NCBI GenBank assembly: GCA_905331475.1
Contig: CAJNYU010000030.1
Location: 310,001 to 374,000, forward strand
Reading direction: 5' to 3'
Source of the DNA: Rotaria socialis
Taxonomy: Eukaryota; Rotifera; Eurotatoria; Philodinida; Philodinidae
Length of the DNA: 64,000 nt
Shown: positions 12,375-23,276 of the stretch, in pieces
Position numbering within the stretch: position 1 is the first letter of the stretch
Layout: the number at the start of each line of letters is the position of its first letter
The notes under the pieces: model-generated
The model's input: only the letters and a program-made list of their open reading frames with translations
What the model was told of the DNA's origin: nothing
Databases searched by the model: none
Program-made: the position numbers and the translations under genes

Positions 12375-15282
12375 ATGCCTGAGTCTATTTATCAATCGGA
12401 AACAAATGATACACATTATAATGAAATAAAAAATCTTCGTTCCAGCACGACAAATAAACGATTACGACGTTTACGCGTATTTGAACGTACTCATTACAAG
12501 AAAACATTTGAAGTGAAAAAAACGTAGGCTAATTCATAATAATACTATTCTTATTTTATGATCATTAAATAAATGTATTTTTTGTCTCCAGAGGCCATAA
12601 TTTAGAAGATATTCATCGTTTATATGATGGCAATTTACGATATGCAATACACAACTTAACTTACTCATTAAATAAGAAAAAACGTTGGTTATTACCTGAT
12701 ATTATCCGAGAACGCATTTGTGAATTTAATCCTAATGCTAAACCTTTGAGCTGTAAAAAAGGTGATGAATTATCTTCTATTGATGAACGTCTTAAAATAA
12801 CTATGTATGAAAATGAAAATGTTCATCACTCGTCTACTTGTATACGTTATGCTAATAATCAAACAGTACCACATGTTCTATACAGTAATGGACGAAGATT
12901 TAATTCAGCAACATTAACAAAATGGATTAATTTTGATACACGTGAACGCTGGAATAGTCGTCATCGAAATCATAGTAATGATCGAATCAATCAAACAAAT
13001 TTTGGTATCCAACAACGACCAGGATTTTTTCCCAGTGAAGTAACATATAAATTTTTATATCCGAAACGTCTTTCATCCAATGAAACGCATAGAAATGGAA
13101 AATCATCATTGCAATATTTTAACCATCCAGATGCCTATGATTGGAATGCACGAAGATCCAGAGATACAAATCAACATCGAAGAAAACTGCGAAGATTCGA
13201 ATGTATGAAAGTCGATTTAGATGAATATGAATATAAATATGATTCTGAAGAACAGCATATTGATACAAATGAATTCGTCAATGTACAATCAAATTTGATT
13301 GATGAAAATGATAAATGGTCGATTGTTTTTGAAGAATCAGGTAAATTGTCTTTTTGTTATGAACTTTAATAGAAATTAGTCACGATCTTTCTAGATGATC
13401 AATGTTCGTCTTCTGTTGATTTTCCAATTGAATATTTTTTTCCTTCAATAGTATCCTCAAATTGTAAATCTAGATTGATTTCGAAGGAAAAACCACGAGA
13501 TAATATCTATGATCGTAAAGCGCATAAATATTTCGAACCTTGGCCAATATCCAACGAAAACAATAAAAAGAGTTTAATAGTCAACGAAGATTTATTATGT
13601 TCTATTCCATGTCAAAATGAATCAGATTTTCTTTCTTTAATGCAACAATCAACAATGAAAATTTCTCAAGGAAATCATTCACCTCCAATATTTCTTCAAC
13701 GAACATCAACATCAACTTTTTCTGTTACATATTCATATTGTCGAACATCATCTACCATCGAAGCAATACTCAAATTTGCTGATCTACCTCCAAATATTGC
13801 TTTCAATAAAAATGATATAACTTTAAACAAATTAATTGAATTAACATCCAAGAAATTAGATGAATATCAAACAGAACAAAAAAGTCCATCAGTTACAATT
13901 AATCATTCAAATGTTGATGCTTTACGTGGTTCATTACCATTACCATTAACAATTACACAGAACATGATTTTAGTTCGACCTAATTCAACAGATAAATTAA
14001 TAGCATTAAAAAATGAAAATCTCATCGAAGAAAACTGTAAACAACAAGAACAATGGTATAATACTCTAAGTCATTTCTCTGAAACATTAGAATGTTCAAT
14101 CTGTTGCGATCCGTTAACTTTCAACGAAACTTATCAACTTCTTCCTTGTATGTATCTATATTTCCAAACAAAGATTGAATCTGAATGTTGTTGTTTTTCT
14201 CCTATAAAAAAAAAACTCAATAGGTCTTCATACACTTTGTCATTCGTGTTTGACATCATATATTCGTACAAGCATATCATCAGCAACATATTCTTCTTCA
14301 AGTACATCTCAAATAAGTTGTTTTGAACAAAATTGCTCAACAAAATTGAATTCATCACTTCTGCAAGCATTTCTCCCCTTTGAAATCTATCAAACATATG
14401 AACAAGCATTGATTGATCGTCATTTATTTTCATCTGGTAATTATCGTAAGTGTCCATCACGTATTTGCTCAAAATTACTTATTCTCGATGATAAAACTAA
14501 CACATCATTAATGTGCTCATGTGGTCAACGTATTTGTTCCGAATGTGGAGAAGAATATCATTTTCCAGCTTCGTGTAAACAATATAAAACGTATGTTATG
14601 CGTTTACGTGAAAGTGGTGATGATTTGTTAAGTTCATCAAAAGTTGGAGATAATTCAACTTGTTATATAGCTGAAGGAAAAAATTGTCCCAACTGTGGTG
14701 AATTTGTTGAAAAGAATGGAGGTAAATTTCTAAATGAGAAAAATCGATGAAAAATAAATCAACTTTTAACAAACTATTTTAGGTTGTCCTCATATGACAT
14801 GTAAATGTGGCAGTGAATATTGCTGGATGTGTTTAAAACGATGGTCAGCACATAATTATGCAACTTGTGTTAATATAGCTGAATCAACACATGAACTTCG
14901 TTCATCAACACGAAATCGTTTACACAATAAAGCAATAAATCATCGTCGTGAACGTAATCAATATTCATTTCATTTGTTATCATTATCTGCACGAAATTTT
15001 AAAATTCCTCAGCTACATCATGATATTATTTTATCAACTTATATTGATTTAAATACATTAGCTGAATTTGTTTATGTTCTATTACAACGACGACGTAGTG
15101 ATATTAATATTCGTGCTGTGTTAGCACGAACAGCAAAACGTTTAGAAAATGATGCATTTCAAATAAAATTACAAATTCAAGCTAACCAAATTAAAATGGA
15201 GCGAATTGAACAGATGCGATTGAGACTTCAAAGAACTGTAATGAGTTTATTGCATATGAAGCAAACAAAGATTTTGGTATAA
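12375..15282 (+). CDS. RBR-type (RING-IBR-RING) E3 ubiquitin ligase
   Basis: Five exons: 12375-12523, 12592-13340, 13395-14147, 14224-14721, 14783-15282, all in phase, giving 882 residues. The first ~525 residues are low-complexity and resemble no domain I know. RING1 begins LECSICCDP (C533, C536) and continues CLHTLCHSC (C551, H553, C556, C559). The IBR runs from about C627 (CPSRIC) to C668, with CSCGQRICSECG inside. RING2 runs NCPNC (C705, C708) to GCPHMTCKCG and YCWMC. C718 in GCPHM aligns with the catalytic cysteine that accepts ubiquitin from E2 in HHARI-like RBR ligases, so the enzyme should be active. The C-terminal helix-rich tail (about 730-882) could be a diverged Ariadne-type regulatory domain. 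The family is certain; which RBR subfamily is not. Confidence 0.85.
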
Positions 15283-17825
15283 TCTATTTTATTTTTGCGA
15301 AACTTTAAAAATTTGAAGTAGTTTATATATTTTGTAATATTTGTGCTTTTACGGTGAAATTGAATATGTGATATAAATAAAAGCAATATATTTTATAATA
15401 GAAGTAGAAGGGTCAGAAAAGAACATTCACGTCTAATGTATTAAATTACTTTTAATCGAAATTCTTTTTTTTTAATGATGAGCAATGACTACCAAGATTC
15501 ATTCAAACGGTCACATCTATCTGTAAATAATTTACAATATATTTTAATTGTATTAGAAAAAACTAGACACTTCATATCGAGTAATTCCAAATCCTATGAA
15601 TATTTTTACATACTTAGTTCTGAAAATCTCTCACGTCGATAAATTCTATAGCAAACATTATTGTAAACAGGATATTTTAAAACTATATATAAAACAAAAT
15701 TGTACTAATTGCTTTTATCTATTTTTATAGCTCATGTATCAATTAGTTTTCTTGATATTCAAATCTGATTGACCACCTATTTACGATGCAGAATTTTCTG
15801 TCATTGTTCGAATGCTTGTACATTCATAGAAATTATTTAGATTTTAACAAAAAGGTTGTTATCAATTGTAGGCGGAAAAAAGGAGCATATCAACAGTATA
15901 TTATTATAGTCAATCGAAAAAGTAACCTGACAAATATATTAACTATACTGATGCAATAGAATCATGCGAATTGGTTTATATTATGCACTTGTTTTAAAGA
16001 AAATCTATTCTTGTGATCATACTATTCAAAAAAGTGACCTTCATAGCTTACCGATATTGTGCTCAGACTATAGACAGCTTAATAAACTATATGTCAAAGC
16101 TAGGAATGTATAGTTTCATTTTTAATCACCCCCTATGGTATAGTTGCAATAACATATTTTGTTCTACCAGATATTTTCAAATAGCTACGTAATTCAAGAA
16201 TTTGCTTTACAACGAGTGGTAGAAGAAAATTACAGGCCAATTAAGATCACATTTTATTATGAGAGAGATAATTTCAAGCACAGATTTTATGATAGTAACA
16301 TTGAAATAAAGTGACGTTCATCGTTGATTTACTATAGCATGTAGTAAGTAATCATTTTATTTTTACAATAACTCCTTATATCGAGAATTTTCATTTAGAG
16401 TAAAATTAAAATTCTCCGGTCGTTCTCCTAGAAAAAAATACGTCTATTTTGTAGAAGGTTTATCTAGTGGCCCAGTCGTTTATACTTTTGTGTTCAAATG
16501 TATATTCTTGTTTTACTTTCATGCATAGTGGTAATCGATTCTTCATTCATCGTCGTTATAATTCTATTCACACATAAGTACCTTGCTATTTTTCTTCTTT
16601 GTTAATTTATCACATTTCTTTTGTATTATCGACTAAGAGCTGAGATGATCCATCGATCAGTTCTTCCAACAAGTGACTGAGTAAAAGTCAGTGTTTAAAT
16701 TTTTAGTGTTTTCATCAAAATCTTCTATCCTAGTATGACGAAACTCAGCTATATGCAAAGAATGATCTTACGAAGAAAGTCTGCCTGTCTATTCATTCCT
16801 GAGAGTAATGATCATTTTTTTCTTCATTCCAGTAGACATGATAAAGAAAATGAATCCATTTTACCATTCGACTTCATAAGAGCATAATCAGAAGAAGTTG
16901 AGAAGGATGCATAATAAGTGCAAGACTAAAGATTTTTTCATCTTAATCTAGAAAATCAATATCAGGATTGAGCTTCTTAAAAGTCGTATTGTTTTATTAT
17001 ACATCCACACATGCTGCTAAATGAGTAGCCAGTAATTTGTTAACGAAGTCACAAATTCTTCACCTTGGGAAATGTATCACAACAGAAGATGTATGTTTAT
17101 GTATTTAACTTCAATCAATAATCATATTCATTTAAATCTGTTTCAATTAAAAAAATTCTACTGGATTGCTTTTCTTTTCCTTTTTAAATAATTGTATGCT
17201 GTCGTTTTATTTTTCTAACTAATAGAATCAGAAATGCTTCAAAGCTTATCAAGTATTTAATCGGTGGAAGTTGCGTTTTCGAATGATCTAATAGAAATAC
17301 TAACACAAACATATTCTCTAATAATGAATCATTTTTTCACAAAAATGCTCAAACAATTTGAAATAGTATAGTTACTTGACAATATTACTTTTAAATTGTT
17401 TTAAATTTTTTTAGTTTTTCCATGTACGTTAGTCATCTAGATTCTTCTTTTTTTGGATTGGTTTGGTGGGGACCTATAAAAAATATTGGGAGAAATAATC
17501 AGAATTTCATCGATTTTAATCTAAATATCAGCGTTACGAACATTAAGTGTAACAAGCAAAAGCAAAATGTTCGAAACCCTTGCTAAATAAGATTTACACA
17601 CTGTTTTACACTTTGGTGAAAAAAGCAACGTGTCAGAAATACACTGTGTATATTAAATTTACATTTTACTTTGTGATTGTGATGATGATGAAAATGGAAA
17701 AATTCTATTTGTACAAATTTATGTCGTATTAGTTATATTATATCGAAGAATAAAATACTGAGCACTGCATCTTGCTATCAAATTCACTATTGGCTAATCT
17801 TTCGTTTTCCTTTCTCGAATCATTA
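15283..17825. other. Intergenic, no gene recognised
   Basis: About 2.5 kb of AT-rich DNA without a supportable open frame or a recognisable RNA gene. AATAAA-like hexamers just after 15283 (near 15375) could terminate the RBR transcript. Confidence 0.5.
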
Positions 17826-18143
17826 CCCAGGGCGAGGCGAACCGTGACGGAATGCGTTCTGAACAGGCGAACGCGTTCGAAAAAAGCGCCATCTACTAGC
17901 GAACGTGCTGTAAACAAGCAGACGAACACGTTCCGAGCGACTTGTTCCGAACGCGTTCTGCCGTTCCGAACGGTCGTTCGAAAATCGTTCGGAACACCAG
18001 AACGCGTTCGGAACAAGTCGCTCGGAACGTGTTCGTCTGCTTGTTTACAGCACGTTCGCTAGTAGATGGCGCTTTTTTCGAACGCGTTTAGCCATTTTTC
18101 GTCCGTTCGGAACGCGTTCTGTCACCGTTCGCCTCGCCCTGGG
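17826..18143. mobile_element. GC-rich foldback MITE (about 318 bp) flanked by TA
   Basis: The element starts cccagggcgaggcgaac and ends with its reverse complement. Nearly the whole length folds on itself. The central ~85 bp of each arm are near-identical and the outer parts carry mismatches and one indel. TA on each side (17824-17825 and 18144-18145) looks like a target-site duplication, as in Tc1/mariner-type elements. It is far richer in GC and CpG (repeated aacgcgttcg) than its surroundings, suggesting origin from another element family. It encodes no protein; the open frames inside are by-products of the palindrome. Confidence 0.88.
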
Positions 18144-18346
18144 TAGAATCAAATCTAAATAATGAAATGATCATGATCAGTATCAGTATGATAATGAAAT
18201 TATGGTTAATTTTTTTGTTTGTATTTGTACTTGTATTGTATTCTGTTTAAATTGCGTACTATATCTATATATTATACATGTACTGCTCATAAATTCAACT
18301 CAGCTTTCTCATTATACTAACAATAAAGCTTTTTACTTTTTTTCAG

Positions 18347-18588
18347 ATGAGTAAAACTCAAGTAAAGTTATATGAATATTTCAGTAAAAACGCAGCTTCG
18401 ATTAAATCAAAACGTGGCTCTTCATTATCTTCAATTACAAGTGAACGTGAACATGAACCTAGTTTATCGTCATCATCTTCTTCATCAATAGTTGAATCAA
18501 GCTCAGCATAGAGGTCGAATCAATATGGTTCTGCGATGATCATGCAGATATGCATCTTGAAGACGATGGAGATGACAAGTTTGACTGA
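18347..18588 (+). other. Small ORF with PIP-box-like motif, possibly frameshifted
   Basis: An ATG immediately after a strong acceptor (ctttttttcag, ending 18346) opens a 54-codon frame ending TAG at 18509-18511. Its N-terminus contains QVKLYEYF, which exactly fits the PCNA-interaction consensus QxxLxx[FY][FY], followed by a Lys/Ser-rich stretch and a serine run. From 18511, two bases out of frame, another 25 codons read as an acidic tail (EDDGDDKFD) ending TGA at 18586-18588. This suggests one small protein split by an indel, or one exon of a longer gene. I do not recognise a family. Some transposase N-termini also carry a similar short aromatic motif, so a transposon remnant is possible. Confidence 0.35.
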
Positions 18589-19136
18589 TATTTTTTCTAG
18601 AGTTTGTTTTAATTAAATTGTAGTTTTTATTTGTTGTTGTTGTTGTTTTTGTTTAACTTGAATCTTGATGTATATTTTCTTCACAGGTGTGTAAAGATTC
18701 ATTGTGCATTAAGAGCAGTCGTGTTCGTCTATATCTTTATCGTTAAATTTATATTATGCATTTGTTTTTCACATCTTTATGATCACATACAAACATGAAA
18801 CGGTTTATTTTCTAGATTATATAACAAAATTCAATACTTACACTTTGATACACTTTGCTTACGAAAATAAAGTGTGACAGTACACATTGTGAACTTGAGC
18901 ATAGTGTAAGAAGACATCTTGTTTACGATTTCCATTCGGAACGCTGCTAAATATGCCTTCAAATTGTTTAAATAGGGATCAGCTAATCTCGATAAACATG
19001 ATTTACAAGTATTTACTTCAAAAGTGAAGAAAACACTATACGACGATGAAAACTTTCTTGTACAAAAAAATATTCCACAACGTTATTTCTTGCTCATTAT
19101 TAATTATATTGTTATGAATTACATAGTGATAATTAG
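18589..19136. other. Intergenic, no gene recognised
   Basis: About 550 bp of AT-rich sequence with only short open frames of low-complexity composition. Confidence 0.45.
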
Positions 19137-20375
19137 CTTCACGAAAAAAAAAATACAAAATATTTCTTCAAAGTATTATGTTTCAAGTTTGTTTTTGCAC
19201 GGTTTTTAATTATATCATCTTTTGTTTTTCCTGATAAATCATCGAATTACTCAAGCTCATTCATTAGTTATGTTCCTCGATCAGTTCGAATTCCTAATAG
19301 CATTTATAATCTATCGCAATTCATCGTAAATAATAAAATCAATGTGTCGATCATTTCAATTAAAATAATTGATCCAAATTTAAATGTTTTAAGTGTATGT
19401 GTAAGTCGATTGCGTTTAAGTGGTTCAGCAACATTCATTATTACAAAACGAAATGAAATATTAAATTCACATTTTTCGTGTTTATTTGATTATGCATCGA
19501 TTACTCCCGTGTATACATTCGTTATTAAAATATGAAACAGAACAACTTTGTTTTTTGAATGTTTACTTTCAGATTCAATTATTCGACGTCTATTTTATAA
19601 TCGAACAATAAGTCAACAAATAAAAATCGTTCTTTCTACATCAACAAAAGTTCTCGTTCAATGTTTTCTTGATATTCCATGGTCATCTTGGACAGAAGAC
19701 AATGAACAGTCACTAACTTTATGTACTATCTCATCATACAATAATTTAACATATTTCATTCAATGGATTGAATTTCATCGTTTAATTGGTATTAGTAAAT
19801 TTGTTGTTTATAATATTTCAAATATGAATCTTCAAATTTATTCTACAATTAATCTCTATGAAGAAGAATATCCTGGCTTAATTGATATTATCGAACGAAA
19901 TCGTTCTGTTGATAAAATTCAGTATGATTGCTTTTTACATTATGGAGATATTTCAGAATGGTTTGCGTTCATTAATTTAACTGAATATTTAATTCCACCA
20001 ATTCTTTATGAAACTCTTCCCAGAATGTTAAATAAAGAATATGGTAGAAATTTACAAGTTTCTATTATGTTAGAGAATCAAGAATTCTGTTCTAATATTC
20101 AATATCCATTGACAGAAAAAACAATCCTAATCGAACGCTACATATCATGGTCTATAGTTTCAAATAATCCGGTCAAATATTTGTATCAACCTCGTGGTAT
20201 TAACTTTTTATCGATTCGTCAAGATCACCTAGAAGTAAAATCTAATGATCAAATGAAGAAATCCATCGTGCTCGCACAATATTCAATCATCGGACATGAT
20301 AAAACTCTTTTAAATTGTGTATTAGATAAATTTGTAATAGATACAACGATCCGAGAACGATTTGGTAAACGCTGA
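19137..20375 (+). pseudogene. GT92 (DUF23)-like glycosyltransferase, degenerate or incompletely resolved
   Basis: A frame open from 19137 has a hydrophobic, signal-anchor-like start (KFVFARFLIISSFVF) but no in-frame ATG. It runs to a TGA at 19533-19535 and then continues in the same frame to 20375. The second part carries the GT92 core: a Cys-containing strand (LTLCTISSYNNLTYF), WIEFHRLIGISKFVVYN, then EWFAFINLTEYLIPP. In active members the last block normally reads like FIDLDEF, and its DxD coordinates the metal and nucleotide sugar. Here both acidic positions are replaced (N-L-T). An alternative reading needs a one-base frameshift near 19530. Together the missing start, the stop and the lost DxD suggest an inactive copy. 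A cryptic intron between 19500 and 19568 cannot be excluded. The family call is good; the gene status is uncertain. Confidence 0.6.
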
Positions 20376-21568
20376 ATTGATAAAATCGATATATCATCAT
20401 CATCGATGTTAAATTACATGCACAAAACAAACACATATAGATTCCTTATTTAAATAAAACAAAACAAAACAAAACAAATAGTGACATCGCAGTGAACAGT
20501 ATTCATTTAGCGATCACTTGTTTTCTTTCTCACTGTGTATGATCATCAACGAGCAGATACATCTTATTCATTCTTCTTCTTTACTAGAAACGTGCGAATG
20601 ATCAATCGTGTAAAGTAGGTTATACATGTTTACTTCTGTATGATGTAGTTTTGAATTTTTACAATTATATTGAGCTTATATGAATATGACGATTGGTTGT
20701 CAAACGATATTTCTACAACAAAATAAGTTGATGAAAAATGACCAGCAAAAGACATTATTTGATTTTATCGATACTATTCACTGGACTCAATATTGCGTAT
20801 CTCTTTTTTAAATTAATCAATTGGAAAGAAAATAAAGATGAATCATTGAATGTTTTCCTCAAATGATCGAATTTGTAAGTGATGTATCCAAGTGCTAACT
20901 GGAACGCTTTATATTTTCTAAAGTGATTGTATCATGATATTGGCCAGTATTTTCAAAATTCTTCATGAAAACATGTGATTCATATACAGTTGATAATTAC
21001 ATGGTAGATATCAATCGATAGAAAAATCTTATTTAAAAACAATATTTAGCCAACTTATAATTGTGTGAATAAAAAAACTTACAATAAGAATTCATTATGC
21101 ATCATTCTGTATTCTCGGTTTTTCAATGAAACTTACAAAACTAGTAACTAAACATGACATTCTTGCACTTCTTTCAATAAACATTAATATCAAGGTAAAA
21201 TTAATGTTGAATGGTGATATTTTCTGGACGGTTTGCAATTTTGTTTAACATGACTAGAATAGCTACTCATTACATACGATTCATGTCATACTTTATACAT
21301 ATAATTTATTTTTCTTTCTATGATGCAGTCGCCTTTATCACACCAACGCCTCCATAGTATGTGCATGAAAATGCAAGTATGGTAATGTATTCACTGAATA
21401 TTGCTTATCATGATTTTTTCGTTTATCGTTCTATCACGTTCGTCATCGTTTGGTCTTCTATCTTTTATTCATGGTCATGCACAGTATGCTGACAGGTACG
21501 CATTCGTAAGAAACAATTTTCATATAATTAGCAATTGACATCAAGAATAGGTAGTGTACGAGCCGAAA
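20376..21568. other. Intergenic; short AAAAC tandem repeat
   Basis: No gene is recognised. An (aaaac)n run of about 4-5 units lies at 20455-20476. The right part probably holds the promoter of the first PAP2 gene. Confidence 0.45.
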
Positions 21569-23150
21569 ATGTTTGCTTCTCAATATCCGCCACCACTAAA
21601 TCCACCCAGAACAACAGGTCAACATCATCACAAAGAAACTATTTGGAGAATTCTTCTCGATATAATTAGTCTTATAATATGTAGGTGTTATGTTTAATTT
21701 CTTCTTTTTTATTGATAATTAAACGTTTAACTATTTTCTTCTAGTAATTGCTATAGCAGTTATTATAAATTTTGTTGCAAAACCATTTACACGGGGTTTT
21801 TTCTGTTCGGATACATCAATACAATATCCAAAACAAGATAATACAATACCAACTTCTGCTGCTGTTATTTTATCAATAGGTCTTCCAATTATTTGGGTAT
21901 GATTTATACATATATACATATATATTTATGCAATTAATAAATCAAAACATGAAATATATATATGGTCTTTAGATGTGGATCACAGAGATTTGTAAACAAA
22001 TTTATTTTAAAATATATGAAAAAAAAATGTATATGACTTATGTAGAAATATCTTACTTACGAGCAATATTTGTATATCCATTGGTTCGTAATTTATATAT
22101 ACTCACGGGTGAGACTGGCTATTTTATAAGTCCTATAGCTAGATTATCTTCTTGAATTTAGTTATATTTTTCTATGGTTATCTTGCAACTTTCATTTTAA
22201 CTGAAATTGCAAAGAATTTTGTCGGTGAATTACGCCCCAATTTTCTAGCCGTATGCCAACCGACTTACAATTGTTCAGCTGTCACATCATTAAGTCAATT
22301 TCATAGTTATCTTCAATACGAAAGTAATTATACATGTCAGAATACAGATGACTCAGCCGTACGAGATGCACGGTAAATAAGTCATTTCTTTTTTAACTAT
22401 TACAATAATTTATATGTGATAAGGCATGTCAATAGAGTTGAGCTATTTTTATTCTAAAGGCCATTGGCATACACGATTCTTATTTTAGATATGATCATGA
22501 AAAATAGACTCGTTTAATATTGTATGTCCTAAAACGTCTGTATAACAACATATGTATTGATTTTTTTTTCTATTGATTTCGACCTTGATTCTTAATTATA
22601 TTGTTAAATAGATGCTGAAATTTTTTCTTACTTTCATTTAGCAAAGCTTTCTTTAGTGGACATGCTTCGGCCATATTTTGTAAGGTTTATATTTAAATCT
22701 TTCGTTTTTAATTCGTTCCTGTAAAACATAGATGGTTTCGTTTGGTTGATAATGTATATTCATGTTTCATGGTCATGGCGTCATCTTGGCATTGTGGGCC
22801 ATTTATTTCAAGTTGGTATTGCTATACTTGCATTTTATATTGGTAATCACAAAAAAAAATTTTTTTTTTCTCTCATATTATTATCTGTGTTGTTATATGT
22901 AATAGCTTACACGCGTATTAGTGATTTTCAACATAATTGGTATGATGTATTAGTGGGCATTATTGTCGGTTCTTTTATAGCATTTTTCACATTTAAATTT
23001 ATCCTGGATTGGCGTCGTTATACTCCTCCATTTCTTCCTTACATAGTAAGCTCATCACCAAGAACATCACCAGTATTTCAACCAGGCCACGGTGATTTTA
23101 GTTTCTCGAATTCATATAATGTACGCGAGCCGATTCGTTATTTTTATTAA
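21569..23150 (+). CDS. Lipid phosphate phosphatase (PAP2 superfamily, PLPP1-3-like), copy 1
   Basis: Six exons: 21569-21680, 21745-21896, 21973-22108, 22162-22372, 22642-22679, 22732-23150, in phase, giving 355 residues. The N-terminal loop has the PLPP signature PFTRGFFCSD...SIQYP. The three catalytic PAP2 motifs are present: KNFVGELRP (motif 1), FFSGHAS (motif 2, catalytic His) and TRISDFQHNWYDVLVG (motif 3, nucleophile His). Hydrophobic segments between them fit the six-TM fold. Such enzymes remove phosphate from lysophosphatidate, phosphatidate and sphingosine-1-phosphate on the outer face of the plasma membrane or the ER lumen. A 211-base exon ends in a split Arg codon just before motif 2, exactly as in the neighbouring copy, supporting tandem duplication. 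The next PAP2 gene starts 126 bp after its stop. Confidence 0.88.
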
Positions 23151-23276
23151 AATCAAAGCTCATCTTTCTATTGCTTTACTTCTATTTTTGCTTTATATTT
23201 ACATTTAAAACAAAGTGATCTCTTGTGTATTTATAGATTGATTTTATAAAAAAAAATAACAACTATATTCTTTGTA

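Noticed and set aside
17738..18062. Open frames of about 90 codons on both strands over the GC-rich palindrome
   Set aside because: They arise from the hairpin itself. GC-rich DNA has few stops, and both strands give similar peptides.
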